From: Anaerolineaceae bacterium UBA5311
GTDB lineage: Bacteria > Chloroflexota > Anaerolineae > Anaerolineales > Anaerolineaceae
DNA: 19,216 nt
Direction of reading: 5' to 3'
NCBI GenBank assembly: GCA_002411175.1
Contig: DHRN01000095.1
Coordinates: 850-20,065, forward strand
Shown here: in pieces, positions 6,502-14,207 of the stretch
How the letters are laid out: each line of letters begins with the position of its first letter
How positions within the stretch are numbered: the stretch's first letter is position 1
Position numbers and translations under genes: made by a program
Notes under the pieces: model-generated
Told to the model about the DNA's origin: nothing
The model's input: the letters and a program-made list of their open reading frames with translations, nothing else
Database searches by the model: none

Positions 6502-7407
6502 ATGATTTTGGTGACGGGAAGCACAGGTTTTGTCGGCAAAAAATTGATCGACAAATTGGAAGCCAATAGTTTGGAGTACCGTTTGTTGTTATCGCCGGGT
6601 TTTGATCAGCAAAACCTGCCGAGGGGAAAAGATTATGACATTGTGCTCAGCTCGATCGGCGATGTGGGCAGTTTGCGTTCAGCACTTAACAAGGTGGATG
6701 TTGTCATACACCTGGCTGGCGGGGAGGCATTTGGATCCAAAGCTGACCTCGCCAGGCTCGAAGTGCGCGACCTGGAGGTGTTCACCAACATAGCCAGGAA
6801 TGCGGGCGTGGGGCGTTTTTTTTACATCAGCCACCTCGGTGCAGACCGTAATTCTGCTTATGGACTGTTGAAAGCCAAAGGCAGGGGCGAGGAAGTTGTC
6901 AGAAAGTCCGGGATCCCCTACAGCATTTTTCGGACAAGCAGGTTATATGGGGAAGGTGATCGGTTCACCGAATCAATTGCCAGGCTGTTGCGAAAGTTTC
7001 TTGGGTTTTTCTTCCTTCCGGGAGAAGGCAAAGTCTTGCTGCAGCCTCTCTGGGTGGAAGATTTTGTCACAGCTCTGATCTGGTCGTTGGACAGACCTGA
7101 CCTCGTAGACCAAACAATTGAGATAGGCGGTCCGGAACAGTTGAGTTACCGTGAAACAGTGCAGCAAATCGCAGAAGCCATGGATAAAAAAGTGAAGTTC
7201 CTGAATATCACACCGGTTCAATATAGTTATTTCACCCAACTGGTCGAGTATTCGATGAGTCTGCCCCCCATCAATGTGTTTTGGATGGATTATCTGGCAG
7301 AAAACCGCACCTGCGCGCTGGACAGCATGTCGCGGATCTTTGAAATCAATCCGGCACGAATGAAAAATAAGTTATCCTACCTGAGAGGAACCACAAAACA
7401 TAAATGA
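6502..7407 (+). CDS. NAD(P)-binding SDR-family protein, NDUFA9-like
   Basis: Atypical short-chain dehydrogenase of the NDUFA9/complex-I-subunit-like type, 301 aa. The Rossmann motif GSTGFVG is at 6-12, followed by VDVVIHLAG and then YISHLGAD..SAYGLLKAKGRGEE. Tyr120 and Lys124 are in YxxxK spacing, and IFRTSRLYGEGDRF follows, which is the usual signature of this group. The substrate cannot be read from sequence; family members act as NAD(P)H-binding, quinone-associated or sugar-modifying proteins. An ATG at 6466 would add 12 residues (MPEGRYSAIIAG), but the family normally begins right at MILVTG and a -10 box overlaps the extension, so 6502 was chosen. Its TGA overlaps the ATG of the GH57 gene (ATGA at 7404-7407), which indicates translational coupling. 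The divergent ftsZ operon starts about 70 bp upstream. Confidence 0.88.
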   Translation: MILVTGSTGFVGKKLIDKLEANSLEYRLLLSPGFDQQNLPRGKDYDIVLSSIGDVGSLRSALNKVDVVIHLAGGEAFGSKADLARLEVRDLEVFTNIARNAGVGRFFYISHLGADRNSAYGLLKAKGRGEEVVRKSGIPYSIFRTSRLYGEGDRFTESIARLLRKFLGFFFLPGEGKVLLQPLWVEDFVTALIWSLDRPDLVDQTIEIGGPEQLSYRETVQQIAEAMDKKVKFLNITPVQYSYFTQLVEYSMSLPPINVFWMDYLAENRTCALDSMSRIFEINPARMKNKLSYLRGTTKHK

Positions 7408-8786
7408 ACCTTTGCATCCACGGACATTTCTATCAACCCCCACGAGAAGATCCCATATCAGATTATATACCGGCAGAGATTGGAGCGGAACCATTCAATA
7501 ACTGGAATGAAAAAATCCTGGCTGAGTGTTATGAGCCAAATGCCCTTGCAGGCAATTTTGGAAAGATTAGTTTCAATATTGGTCCGACCTTGTTCCGCTG
7601 GATGTGGGATTATAAACCCGAAGTCGCCCAAATGATCGTTGATCAGGAAAGGGCGAATTTTAATAAATATGGGGTTGGGAATGGTATGGCGCAAAGCTAC
7701 AACCACACGATCCTGCCGCTGGCGAGTTTACGCGATAAGGTCACCCAGGTACGCTGGGGGATCGAAGAATTTGTGTTCAGGTTTGACCATATGCCCGAAG
7801 GGATGTGGCTGCCAGAGGCTGGTGTTGACCTGGAAACACTGTGTGTCCTCTCAGACCAGGGTTTAAAATTCGTCATTCTCGCACCCTGGCAGGTTGAGGC
7901 GATCGATGACAGCCCCGGACCTTATTTAATAGATTTGCCCGATGGAAGGGATCCTTTTGTTGTCTTTCCGTATCGCAGGGATCTGAGCACAATGGTAAGT
8001 TTTGTCCCGTCGTCAACAGAGAACGGAAAGAGGTTTGTCTCCCTTGTGCGAGACAACCTGGCAGCCAGACCGGACAGGTTGAATATTATCGCGAGCGATG
8101 GGGAACTCTACGGGCACCACCAAAAATTTAGAAATCACTTTTTGAGTTATGTGCTGAACCTGGTTGAATCGGAGACAGATTTACATTGGACTTATCCGGG
8201 ATTATGGCTGCGCGAAAATGAAGTTACAGCCAGGGCGAATTTGGTGTCGCCTTCATCATGGTCATGTTTCCACGGGGTTGACCGTTGGGCGAGAGAATGC
8301 TCTTGCACACACGGCGCGGATTGGAAAAAACCACAATTTATCGCTATGAAAGCAACAGCAGACTGGCTGGACGAAGTCTATTATTCCGCGGCAATCAGGC
8401 TGGTTAGCGATCCATGGGAGCTGCGCAACCGCACAATCAAGGTCCTTAATGGCGAAAAAAATGTCCACGAAATTAGTGAAGACCTGGTTTTTTCATCTCT
8501 CTCGGCTGGGGAGGTCGAATATTTGGAAATTTTACTCAAAGCTCAATATGCCAGGCAGCGAATGTTTACTTCCTGCGGTTGGTTTTTTGAGGAGTTTCAC
8601 CGTATCGAACCACAGAACAATATCGCTAATGCCGCGTATGCCGTCTGGTTAACCGAAAAAATCACAGGCATGGAACCTAAGGCGAATATTTTAAAACTTT
8701 TTGGCGATGTCTACAGTAATAAGACAGGTCTGAGGGGAGACACGGTCTTCACTCAAACCTTGATACGGGCAAAAAACGAGACGTAG
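7404..8786 (+). CDS. glycoside hydrolase family 57 protein with start of a DUF3536 region, short form
   Basis: GH57 barrel enzyme, likely alpha-glucan active (amylase, branching or glucanotransferase type; the specificity is not readable). Conserved regions seen are HGHFYQPP (6-13), YNHTILP (99-105), GMWLPEAGVD (nucleophile Glu138) and IIASDGELYGHH (acid/base Asp232). SWSCFHGVDRW..CSC and FTSCGWFFEE are hallmarks of GH57 proteins annotated with DUF3536. Those are usually around 800 aa as I recall; this one ends at 460 aa, soon after the CGWFF motif. The last codons (TLIRAKNET, stop) lie inside a 59-bp sequence repeated at the 3' end of the convergent GH13 gene, so the end of the gene may be the product of a rearrangement. 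There is no signal peptide, so it is cytoplasmic. Coupled to the SDR by an ATGA overlap. Confidence 0.9.
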   Translation: MNLCIHGHFYQPPREDPISDYIPAEIGAEPFNNWNEKILAECYEPNALAGNFGKISFNIGPTLFRWMWDYKPEVAQMIVDQERANFNKYGVGNGMAQSYNHTILPLASLRDKVTQVRWGIEEFVFRFDHMPEGMWLPEAGVDLETLCVLSDQGLKFVILAPWQVEAIDDSPGPYLIDLPDGRDPFVVFPYRRDLSTMVSFVPSSTENGKRFVSLVRDNLAARPDRLNIIASDGELYGHHQKFRNHFLSYVLNLVESETDLHWTYPGLWLRENEVTARANLVSPSSWSCFHGVDRWARECSCTHGADWKKPQFIAMKATADWLDEVYYSAAIRLVSDPWELRNRTIKVLNGEKNVHEISEDLVFSSLSAGEVEYLEILLKAQYARQRMFTSCGWFFEEFHRIEPQNNIANAAYAVWLTEKITGMEPKANILKLFGDVYSNKTGLRGDTVFTQTLIRAKNET

Positions 8787-8818
8787 ACGTTGACGATATT
8801 CCTGATCAACGTGTCCAG
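8760..8818. repeat. 59-bp direct repeat, left copy
   Basis: Aligns without gaps to 9496-9554 with 46 of 59 identities. It starts in the last nine codons of the GH57 gene (TLIRAKNET against TFVRTKSES in the right copy). Read on the minus strand it encodes ELDTLIRNIVNV, matching the last residues QLDKLIGNIADV of the GH13 protein, but upstream of this the frame is stopped (TAA). It therefore looks like a decayed copy of the GH13 3' end. Confidence 0.75.
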
Positions 8819-8926
8819 CTCCTGAATTTCCCATTATCCAAAAGACCTGATTTTAACGAAGAAGAGGTTGTTTTTAGGGACATTAAAATGAGAAACACAG
8901 GGTTGGCTGAATGGGTATTGCTATCA

Positions 8927-8973
8927 TAGGGAACGTGGTTTATCGAGTTCCGGCGAAGCCATTTTTCGTAGGG
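8927..8973. repeat. 47-bp TAGGG-bounded repeat, copy A
   Basis: Differs from 9146-9192 at 6 of 47 positions. It starts TAGGGAACGTGGTTT and shares GTTCCGGCGAAGCCAT, and a second TAGGG begins 42 bp after the first. The GGAAC/GTTCC arms could form a short hairpin. Function unknown; a miniature repeat family is likely. Confidence 0.65.
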
Positions 8974-9038
8974 AACACGGTCATGATATCGAGAGCACCA
9001 ATGCGTCGATCTGCACTTTTTTTGTATTACTGCGTTTT

Positions 9039-9104
9039 TGTCATCCTGAGCCTCTTTTGCGAAGGATCTTTTCGATTGGAAGGGTAAGATCCTTACGAAG
9101 TACA
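9039..9104. repeat. partial second copy of the MITE-like element
   Basis: TGTCATCCTGAGCCTC..TTGCGAAGGATCTT and GATCCTTACGAAGTACA match 283-347 with a 2-nt spacing difference. The right inverted end is not recognisable directly downstream. Confidence 0.6.
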
Positions 9105-9145
9105 TTTACAAAGTTCTTTTCCCGTTCTGGCGGAGTGTGTTGTTG

Positions 9146-9192
9146 TAGGGAACGTGGTTTCTCCCGTTCCGGCGAAGCCATCATTTGTAGGG
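9146..9192. repeat. 47-bp TAGGG-bounded repeat, copy B
   Basis: Second copy of 8927-8973. Here the hairpin is better preserved: GGAACG-GG pairs with CC-CGTTCC around a five-base loop, with one bulged T. A further TGTTGTAGGGGAC at 19202-19214 at the window edge matches the start of this copy (9141-9153), so another copy probably continues outside. Confidence 0.65.
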
Positions 9193-9308
9193 CGAGATTG
9201 AGGGGGTTGTAACCTTGGTGTGCCGGCGATGTTGCCCCCCTCAATCCGCCGTACACAATGACCACACACAATAGTGGATTGTGGGATCGCATGGCAGCCG
9301 TGAACCGC

Positions 9309-9343
9309 GAACAGGGAATAGAGAACAGGGAACAGGGAACAGG
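9309..9343. repeat. five tandem heptamers GAACAGG
   Basis: Units at 9309, 9316, 9323, 9330 and 9337. Four are exact GAACAGG and the second is GAATAGA. A simple tandem array in non-coding DNA, probably variable by slippage. Confidence 0.8.
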
Positions 9344-9464
9344 ATCTGGGTTTTGTTATTCTGAACGAAGTGATGCGAAGTATACAAAGTAAGAATCTGA
9401 ACCTTTGCCAACAAGGAGCTTACCGAATTCGCCGGAACAGACATCACGCCATACGTTTGTTCGC

Positions 9465-9486
9465 GGGACGGCATGGCAGCCGTCCC
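9465..9486. repeat. perfect 8-bp hairpin downstream of the GH13 gene
   Basis: GGGACGGC and GCCGTCCC flank a 6-nt loop 33 bp beyond the GH13 stop codon. No T run follows on the minus strand, so it could stabilise a 3' end but is not a standard intrinsic terminator. Confidence 0.5.
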
Positions 9487-9495
9487 CTAGACACA

Positions 9496-9554
9496 TTCGT
9501 ACGGACAAAAAGCGAATCTTACACGTCGGCGATATTCCCGATCAACTTATCCAG
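9496..9554. repeat. 59-bp direct repeat, right copy
   Basis: Partner of 8760-8818 (46/59). It contains the last 12 codons and stop (9519-9521) of the GH13 gene on the minus strand plus 23 bp of its downstream flank. The two copies bound the repeat-filled spacer. Confidence 0.75.
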
Positions 9555-12500
9555 TTGGTATTCTGAGCTTTCTTCGGCTTCAGAAATCAGGTTGAAAGCT
9601 TTTTCATGTGAAAGAATCGCTTCGATGATCTCGATGAGGTCTGTGGTTTCACGCAAGGCTAATCCGAAATACTTCCCAGCCCTTTGGTACCAGATAAAGT
9701 CCTCAAAACGTTCTTTATTGAACCACCTGATGTCGTTATAGGTATTGACCTCCAGGTATTCGAGTACTGTTTGGTGCTTCAACCAGCTGGTAAGCTGTGT
9801 TTCTGGACTGTCCGCATTGCTGAGGGGCTGCAGACAGGTAAGTAAAACCTGTATGAGCTGCACATTTTTCCAGGCTTCATATTCTGTGAAACCGAGTTCA
9901 TTCAATGTTTTGTTTAGCAAGCTAAAGACAGGTTTACGCAGGGCAATTTCCTGGTTCAGGCTGGCGGAGCTGGGCTGACTGACCGGACCTGCCAGGTTTG
10001 CCATGTATGCCCAGATTAGAAAAACATACTTTTTAAGAGGATCATCCACAAGCTCTTCCAGAATTTCCGAGACTGCAAGACTGGTGCTTTCCATTGCTGC
10101 CAGACCGTAACGTTTGCTCACTAATTCTGGGTCAAGTATCGCTTCAACCAACTTCCGGGCTTCTTGATTTGCCTGGTCCAGCCCTAACGAACCTGGTTCA
10201 GTCTCTCCGGCTCGATGGAGCGCTGCCAGATTCCGTGCCAATATGCCTGGATCGTCCGGATTTTCAACCTGCCTTTTGAGCTCGTAAGCATTGATCAGAC
10301 CGCGCAAGGGATGTAACAATGGAGCAAGGGAGAGTTCCTCCAGAGTTGCCGCCAGGTCAGCAACACCTTCACCAGCCAGTGATTCGTGGAGGGCGGCGTA
10401 ATGGCTGCCATAAACAACCTTGAAATCCAACAAAACCATGTGGCTGTATGCAGGCAATTCGAAGAACAGACCTCGTTCACGGATATCGGCAAGCGAACGA
10501 ACATAATAGAGCCTGGAGACATTATCCCAATAAAGCACATAGGCGTCATTACCCCCTTGCAGGTTCAGGGCGTCTGTGAGATCGCTCTGTAACAGATGCC
10601 CGTCATGACCGTCTTTGACCAGGAACGGGGCTGATTGTTTGATCCACCCGGCAGTGTCTCCGGAACGGTTGTTATAGACGATTAAGGCTGATTGACCGTT
10701 GTGATGGTTGCTATAGGCGAAAACGTTTTCATCAACCGATCCGTTTTCGGTATAGAAATCATATAGCCGGAAATTGTCGGCTTCAGCGAATATTTGCCGT
10801 CGATGTAAAAGCGGGAATATGACCGAAGCGTGGTGATTTACCAAGCCCTGATCGGGAGTTTCATCCCAATAAGGACGGTAATATTCCATGCCATACTTTT
10901 CGGTGTAGCCTTCAACCTGACCATGACCAAACATTGGCAGCCCAGGCATGGTTGAGAGCAGAGTGCAAATCCCAAAGTATTTATCACCTTTTCCAAATTG
11001 TTCGGCAGCGGTTTTTTCATCAGGGTTGTTCATGAAGTTGACATAACGCTTGAGGATCTGTGGATCATAAGTTAAGGTGTTCTTAATCAACTGGCGATAT
11101 TTTTCGTTTTCCTCGTTGCGAAGCATGTTCATGAAAGCACTGTTATAGACCCTGTGCATACCGAGAGTGCGCACGAAATAGCCTTCCATCAACCAAAACG
11201 CTTCAGCAAGCAGAAGAGTATCCGGCACTTCCTGAGCCACACGGTCGACAACCTCCCGCCAAAATTCTTCGGGCATTGCCTGGTCGAAGGTTTCTTTCGT
11301 CATGGCATGATCGGCACGCGACGGGATGTCACCTCCGCTGCCAGGCTGGGGGAACCAAAGCCGCTGATAGTGTTTTTTGGTCAGAGTCATGGCGGCGTCG
11401 AAACGAATGATCGGGAATTGCCGCGCGACAGCCAGGATGGTCTGAATTACAGCTTCCCGCACTTCGGGGTCCAGGTAGTTAAGCTGCGCGGTATCGTTCC
11501 AGGGCATGCTGGTTCCGTCGTTGCCGTGATAGATGAAGCGCGTTCGACCTGTATCGTGATCGTAATGCTTGAAAACCACCGCGGCATCAGACCGTGTGTA
11601 GTAATGATCTTCAAGGTTAATGCTGATACCCGGTCTGCTGGACAGATCCGGACCATCGAAGGTGTATACCGGGAAGGGTGAATGGTCAGACTGGATGAAC
11701 CAGTCGGGATGGTCATAGACCCAATCGGAGTCAATGCCCATATGGTTGGGCACCATATCGCTCGCCAGGCGTATCCCTCGGGCTCCGCAGCGCTGGCTGA
11801 GGTTATAGTAAGCCGATTCACCACCGAGCCGTTCAGCAATTTCATAGTGGGAGAGAGAATAAGCGGACGAAACAGCGTCCGGGTTGCCGCACATTTGCTT
11901 AATCTTACGAGAGGCGTCACTGCGTTCCCACAGACCAATCAGCCATAAACCGGTGAAACCCCAGCGGGCAAGCTGATCCAGGGTTTCATCTGGAATCTGG
12001 TCGAGCCGTTCGATCGGGCGTTGATATTGGCGGGAGAGTTGATTTAGCCAGACAAAAGTGTTTTTCGCGAGCATGACCACGCGCGGCATCCAGTCACTAT
12101 CCGGACTGTAATTTTCGGTTTCCACCAGGGGGGTTCCCCAGGCATCATAGCCGGCACGATATTCAGGGACATGGGTTTCAGGATTGGAGAAATCTGCTCC
12201 AGCCTGGACAAACATTGCTTTTGCCCTGGCTTCTTCTTTGAGCATATCGAGGCTTCCCAGTAAACGCAGAAGGTCATCCCCGAGATATTTGGACCACATT
12301 TCTTTGATGAATTCCAGCTGCCCGGTGAGAGAATCTGGAACCTGGGTCGCAGGTGTGCGCAGCATGGTGATGAGATCCTGACCGTCCGGACCGAAGGCAG
12401 GTTGTGTTTTGAAAAAAGATTGAATCGCGTCAATCAGACGGGCGTAGGATGTGGAAGAATAAAGCGGGCGATCGTCGAAAATCTCACGATAACGGGCTGC

Positions 12501-12974
12501 AGCAGGGTTCATATTTGTCAGCCAGGTCATGAGCAACTCTTCCAGTGTGACATCATAATTGGTCACTCCTTCATCAGTTCCTTTAAGATATTCCTGGACG
12601 GTTTGATTCCCGCGATAGACCTCCGAAGGGGGGAAAAGCTCGTTAAAACTGGTTAAAGTGGCAATCACCTCACTACGACCAAAAGTGTTAATCAGATGGC
12701 GGGCGAGGGCTGTCCGGATACTGCGACCATGGGTCTTATAGTATTCATCCACGACCTGGTGGAGAATCTCGTCGATCAGACCAAGTGCGTTAATCTCTGC
12801 CGGCGAGATGTAAGTCTCGGGATTTTGCGGATCAGGACGGAGTTGATTCATGCGGTGGGCAAAATCTCTGGATGCCTGGAAGTTTGCAAAAATTACATTG
12901 CCATTTTTGGAAAATAATATCTCATCAAATTGATATTTATCGCGTGACGCCTTGGTAACGTGGAACTGCTTCAT
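9519..12974 (-). CDS. very long GH13 alpha-amylase-family protein, 1151 aa
   Basis: The GH13 catalytic barrel occupies about residues 300-720. Region I is DMVPNH (406-411). Region II is IRFDAAM with nucleophile Asp526. Region III is LLAEAFW with acid/base Glu591. Region IV is FMNNPD (647-652), with the third Asp (652) but Asn in place of the usual His of NHD. A beta-rich domain follows (about 740-860). The first about 300 residues and last about 290 are mainly helical regions without recognised motifs. There is no signal peptide, so it is cytoplasmic, probably acting on alpha-glucans or their phosphorylated or maltosyl derivatives; the specificity is unknown. The ATG at 12974 has AGGAG seven nt upstream. 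The gene follows the thiolase by 57 bp and converges on the GH57 gene. Confidence 0.92.
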   Translation of the reverse strand: MKQFHVTKASRDKYQFDEILFSKNGNVIFANFQASRDFAHRMNQLRPDPQNPETYISPAEINALGLIDEILHQVVDEYYKTHGRSIRTALARHLINTFGRSEVIATLTSFNELFPPSEVYRGNQTVQEYLKGTDEGVTNYDVTLEELLMTWLTNMNPAAARYREIFDDRPLYSSTSYARLIDAIQSFFKTQPAFGPDGQDLITMLRTPATQVPDSLTGQLEFIKEMWSKYLGDDLLRLLGSLDMLKEEARAKAMFVQAGADFSNPETHVPEYRAGYDAWGTPLVETENYSPDSDWMPRVVMLAKNTFVWLNQLSRQYQRPIERLDQIPDETLDQLARWGFTGLWLIGLWERSDASRKIKQMCGNPDAVSSAYSLSHYEIAERLGGESAYYNLSQRCGARGIRLASDMVPNHMGIDSDWVYDHPDWFIQSDHSPFPVYTFDGPDLSSRPGISINLEDHYYTRSDAAVVFKHYDHDTGRTRFIYHGNDGTSMPWNDTAQLNYLDPEVREAVIQTILAVARQFPIIRFDAAMTLTKKHYQRLWFPQPGSGGDIPSRADHAMTKETFDQAMPEEFWREVVDRVAQEVPDTLLLAEAFWLMEGYFVRTLGMHRVYNSAFMNMLRNEENEKYRQLIKNTLTYDPQILKRYVNFMNNPDEKTAAEQFGKGDKYFGICTLLSTMPGLPMFGHGQVEGYTEKYGMEYYRPYWDETPDQGLVNHHASVIFPLLHRRQIFAEADNFRLYDFYTENGSVDENVFAYSNHHNGQSALIVYNNRSGDTAGWIKQSAPFLVKDGHDGHLLQSDLTDALNLQGGNDAYVLYWDNVSRLYYVRSLADIRERGLFFELPAYSHMVLLDFKVVYGSHYAALHESLAGEGVADLAATLEELSLAPLLHPLRGLINAYELKRQVENPDDPGILARNLAALHRAGETEPGSLGLDQANQEARKLVEAILDPELVSKRYGLAAMESTSLAVSEILEELVDDPLKKYVFLIWAYMANLAGPVSQPSSASLNQEIALRKPVFSLLNKTLNELGFTEYEAWKNVQLIQVLLTCLQPLSNADSPETQLTSWLKHQTVLEYLEVNTYNDIRWFNKERFEDFIWYQRAGKYFGLALRETTDLIEIIEAILSHEKAFNLISEAEESSEYQLDKLIGNIADV

Positions 12975-12985
12975 CGCCGCTCTCC

Positions 12986-13005
12986 TTTGAGTTCTTTTGA
13001 GTTCT
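12986..13005. repeat. tandem 10-mer in the GH13 leader
   Basis: TTTGAGTTCT occurs twice head to tail (12986-12995 and 12996-13005), followed by a T run, immediately upstream of the GH13 ribosome-binding site. Possibly a slippage tract or a regulatory site; the function is unknown. Confidence 0.6.
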
Positions 13006-13031
13006 TTTTTGCGAATTGGTATTTAATTGTA

Positions 13032-14180
13032 TCACTCGGACTGAAGTATATGGGTCACTATATTCGAACCTGAGCCACCAATGTTTTGCGTCATGGCATA
13101 ACGATTGCGCTTTACCTGGGTGGGACCAGCCAACCCCTGTAATTGCAGCGTAGCTTCCACCAGCTGGTAGACTCCGGTTGCTCCAACAGGATGCCCCCGG
13201 GCTTTAAGTCCACCCATTGTGGCGACGGGAATGTCACTGTTGAACTTTATTTTGCCTTCCTTGGCGAGCCTGGGTCCTTCACCCGGAGCGCAAAATCCAG
13301 CAGCTTCGAGTGAAAGCGCCGACATGATCGAGAATGCGTCGTGATATTCGAACAGACCGATGTCAGAGGGTGATAAACCTGCCTGGGCGTAAGCAGTTTT
13401 GGCGGAGGCTTCGGCTGCTTTCAGATGGACAGCCTTTTCGCGATGTTGCAGCGAAAGCGTGTCGGTCATCGAAGCAGAAGCGACAACAGACACCGGTTTT
13501 CGACCGTTTTGAATAGGACGGGAAGATAAAATGATGGCTGCGGCACCATCTGACACTGGTGAGGCATCCAGCAGGTTGATCGGATCAGAGATCATCGGAG
13601 AACGGGTGAAAGAATCGCGGGTGATCGGATTCCGGAAACGGGCATTTGGGTTGTGGGCTGCGTTGGCGTGGGCATTGATGGAGAAGTCTGAAAAATCTTC
13701 ATGCTTCCAGCCATATTCATGCATGTATCGGCGCATCAGCAGTGCGTTTAATCCGACGAAAGAGAGACCAAAATCGGCTTCAAGCTCAGCATCTGCCGCC
13801 GTGGCAAGGCTGGCAGTGATTTCGCTTCCGGGCGAATCAGTCATCTTTTCGGCTCCGATTACCAGCGCTGTTTCCATTTCACCGCTCGCAATTGCCATCA
13901 GCGCCATACGAAACGCAGACGATCCGGAACTGCAGGCAGTCTCTACTGCTAATGCCGGTTTGTGGTGGAAACCAAGCCAGTCAGCCATTAATGTGCCAAA
14001 CTGAGCCTGGTGATTGGCTGTGATCGCCATCATGTTACCGACAAACAAGCCATCCGGGTAGCCAATGCCAGCATCTTCGATTGCCATCAAACCAGCATCG
14101 CCTGCTAATTCCTTTAACGACTTATCCCAGCTCTCAGAGACTGGCGTTTGACCAATACCTACAATGAAAACTTTGTTCAT
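13032..14180 (-). CDS. thiolase-family acyltransferase (SCP-x/archaeal type)
   Basis: Thiolase fold enzyme, 382 aa, acting on acyl-CoA (beta-ketothiolase or acetoacetyl-CoA thiolase type). The nucleophile Cys83 is in VETACSSGSSAF. His280 is in YHDAFS and His330 in GLKARGHPVGATG. Near the C terminus the family's second catalytic Cys is absent: the segment reads QNIGGSGSN. This is characteristic of SCP-x-like and archaeal-type thiolases rather than FadA/AtoB. The archaeal type commonly sits with a DUF35 OB-fold partner and HMG-CoA synthase; neither is in this window. The ATG at 14180 has a GAGG site upstream. The gene precedes the GH13 gene and is divergent from the cyclase gene across a spacer with a perfect palindrome. 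The exact substrate is unknown. Confidence 0.9.
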   Translation of the reverse strand: MNKVFIVGIGQTPVSESWDKSLKELAGDAGLMAIEDAGIGYPDGLFVGNMMAITANHQAQFGTLMADWLGFHHKPALAVETACSSGSSAFRMALMAIASGEMETALVIGAEKMTDSPGSEITASLATAADAELEADFGLSFVGLNALLMRRYMHEYGWKHEDFSDFSINAHANAAHNPNARFRNPITRDSFTRSPMISDPINLLDASPVSDGAAAIILSSRPIQNGRKPVSVVASASMTDTLSLQHREKAVHLKAAEASAKTAYAQAGLSPSDIGLFEYHDAFSIMSALSLEAAGFCAPGEGPRLAKEGKIKFNSDIPVATMGGLKARGHPVGATGVYQLVEATLQLQGLAGPTQVKRNRYAMTQNIGGSGSNIVTHILQSE

Positions 14181-14193
14181 ATGACCTCTTCAA

Positions 14194-14207
14194 TTACAAT
14201 ATTGTAA
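14194..14207. promoter_or_regulatory. perfect 14-bp palindrome, candidate operator
   Basis: TTACAATATTGTAA is an exact inverted repeat with its centre between 14200 and 14201. It lies in the 77-bp spacer between the divergent thiolase and cyclase genes, 13 bp before the thiolase ATG and 50 bp before the cyclase ATG. The size and symmetry suit a TetR-like dimeric repressor. No such regulator gene is adjacent, so the assignment is tentative. Confidence 0.5.

Larger units (their letters stand above)
8819..9495. repeat. repeat-rich spacer between convergent GH57 and GH13 genes
   Basis: About 680 bp with no credible gene. The short frames present are built from repeats. Contents in order: a 47-bp unit with TAGGG ends (8927-8973); a MITE-like relative of 283-374 (9039-9104); a second 47-bp unit (9146-9192); five tandem heptamers (9309-9343); a right-end piece of the MITE family (9354-9373); and a perfect 8-bp hairpin (9465-9486). 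The motif CATGGCAGCCGT occurs twice (9290-9301 and 9472-9483). No T-rich terminator is seen for either flanking gene. Confidence 0.65.

Noticed and set aside
9309..9343. CRISPR-like array
   Set aside because: The units are 7 bp and contiguous, with no spacers; no cas gene is present.
8787..9518. Insertion sequence remnant with transposase
   Set aside because: No frame resembles a transposase. The spacer contains only miniature repeats.
8806..9741. Short frames (99, 83, 77 and 123 aa) around the GH57-GH13 spacer
   Set aside because: They run through the repeats and the antisense of the GH13 3' end, and none shows protein-like composition.
11154..11948. Frames of 175, 163 and 88 aa inside the GH13 gene
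   Set aside because: They lie entirely within the well-supported GH13 coding sequence and have no independent support.
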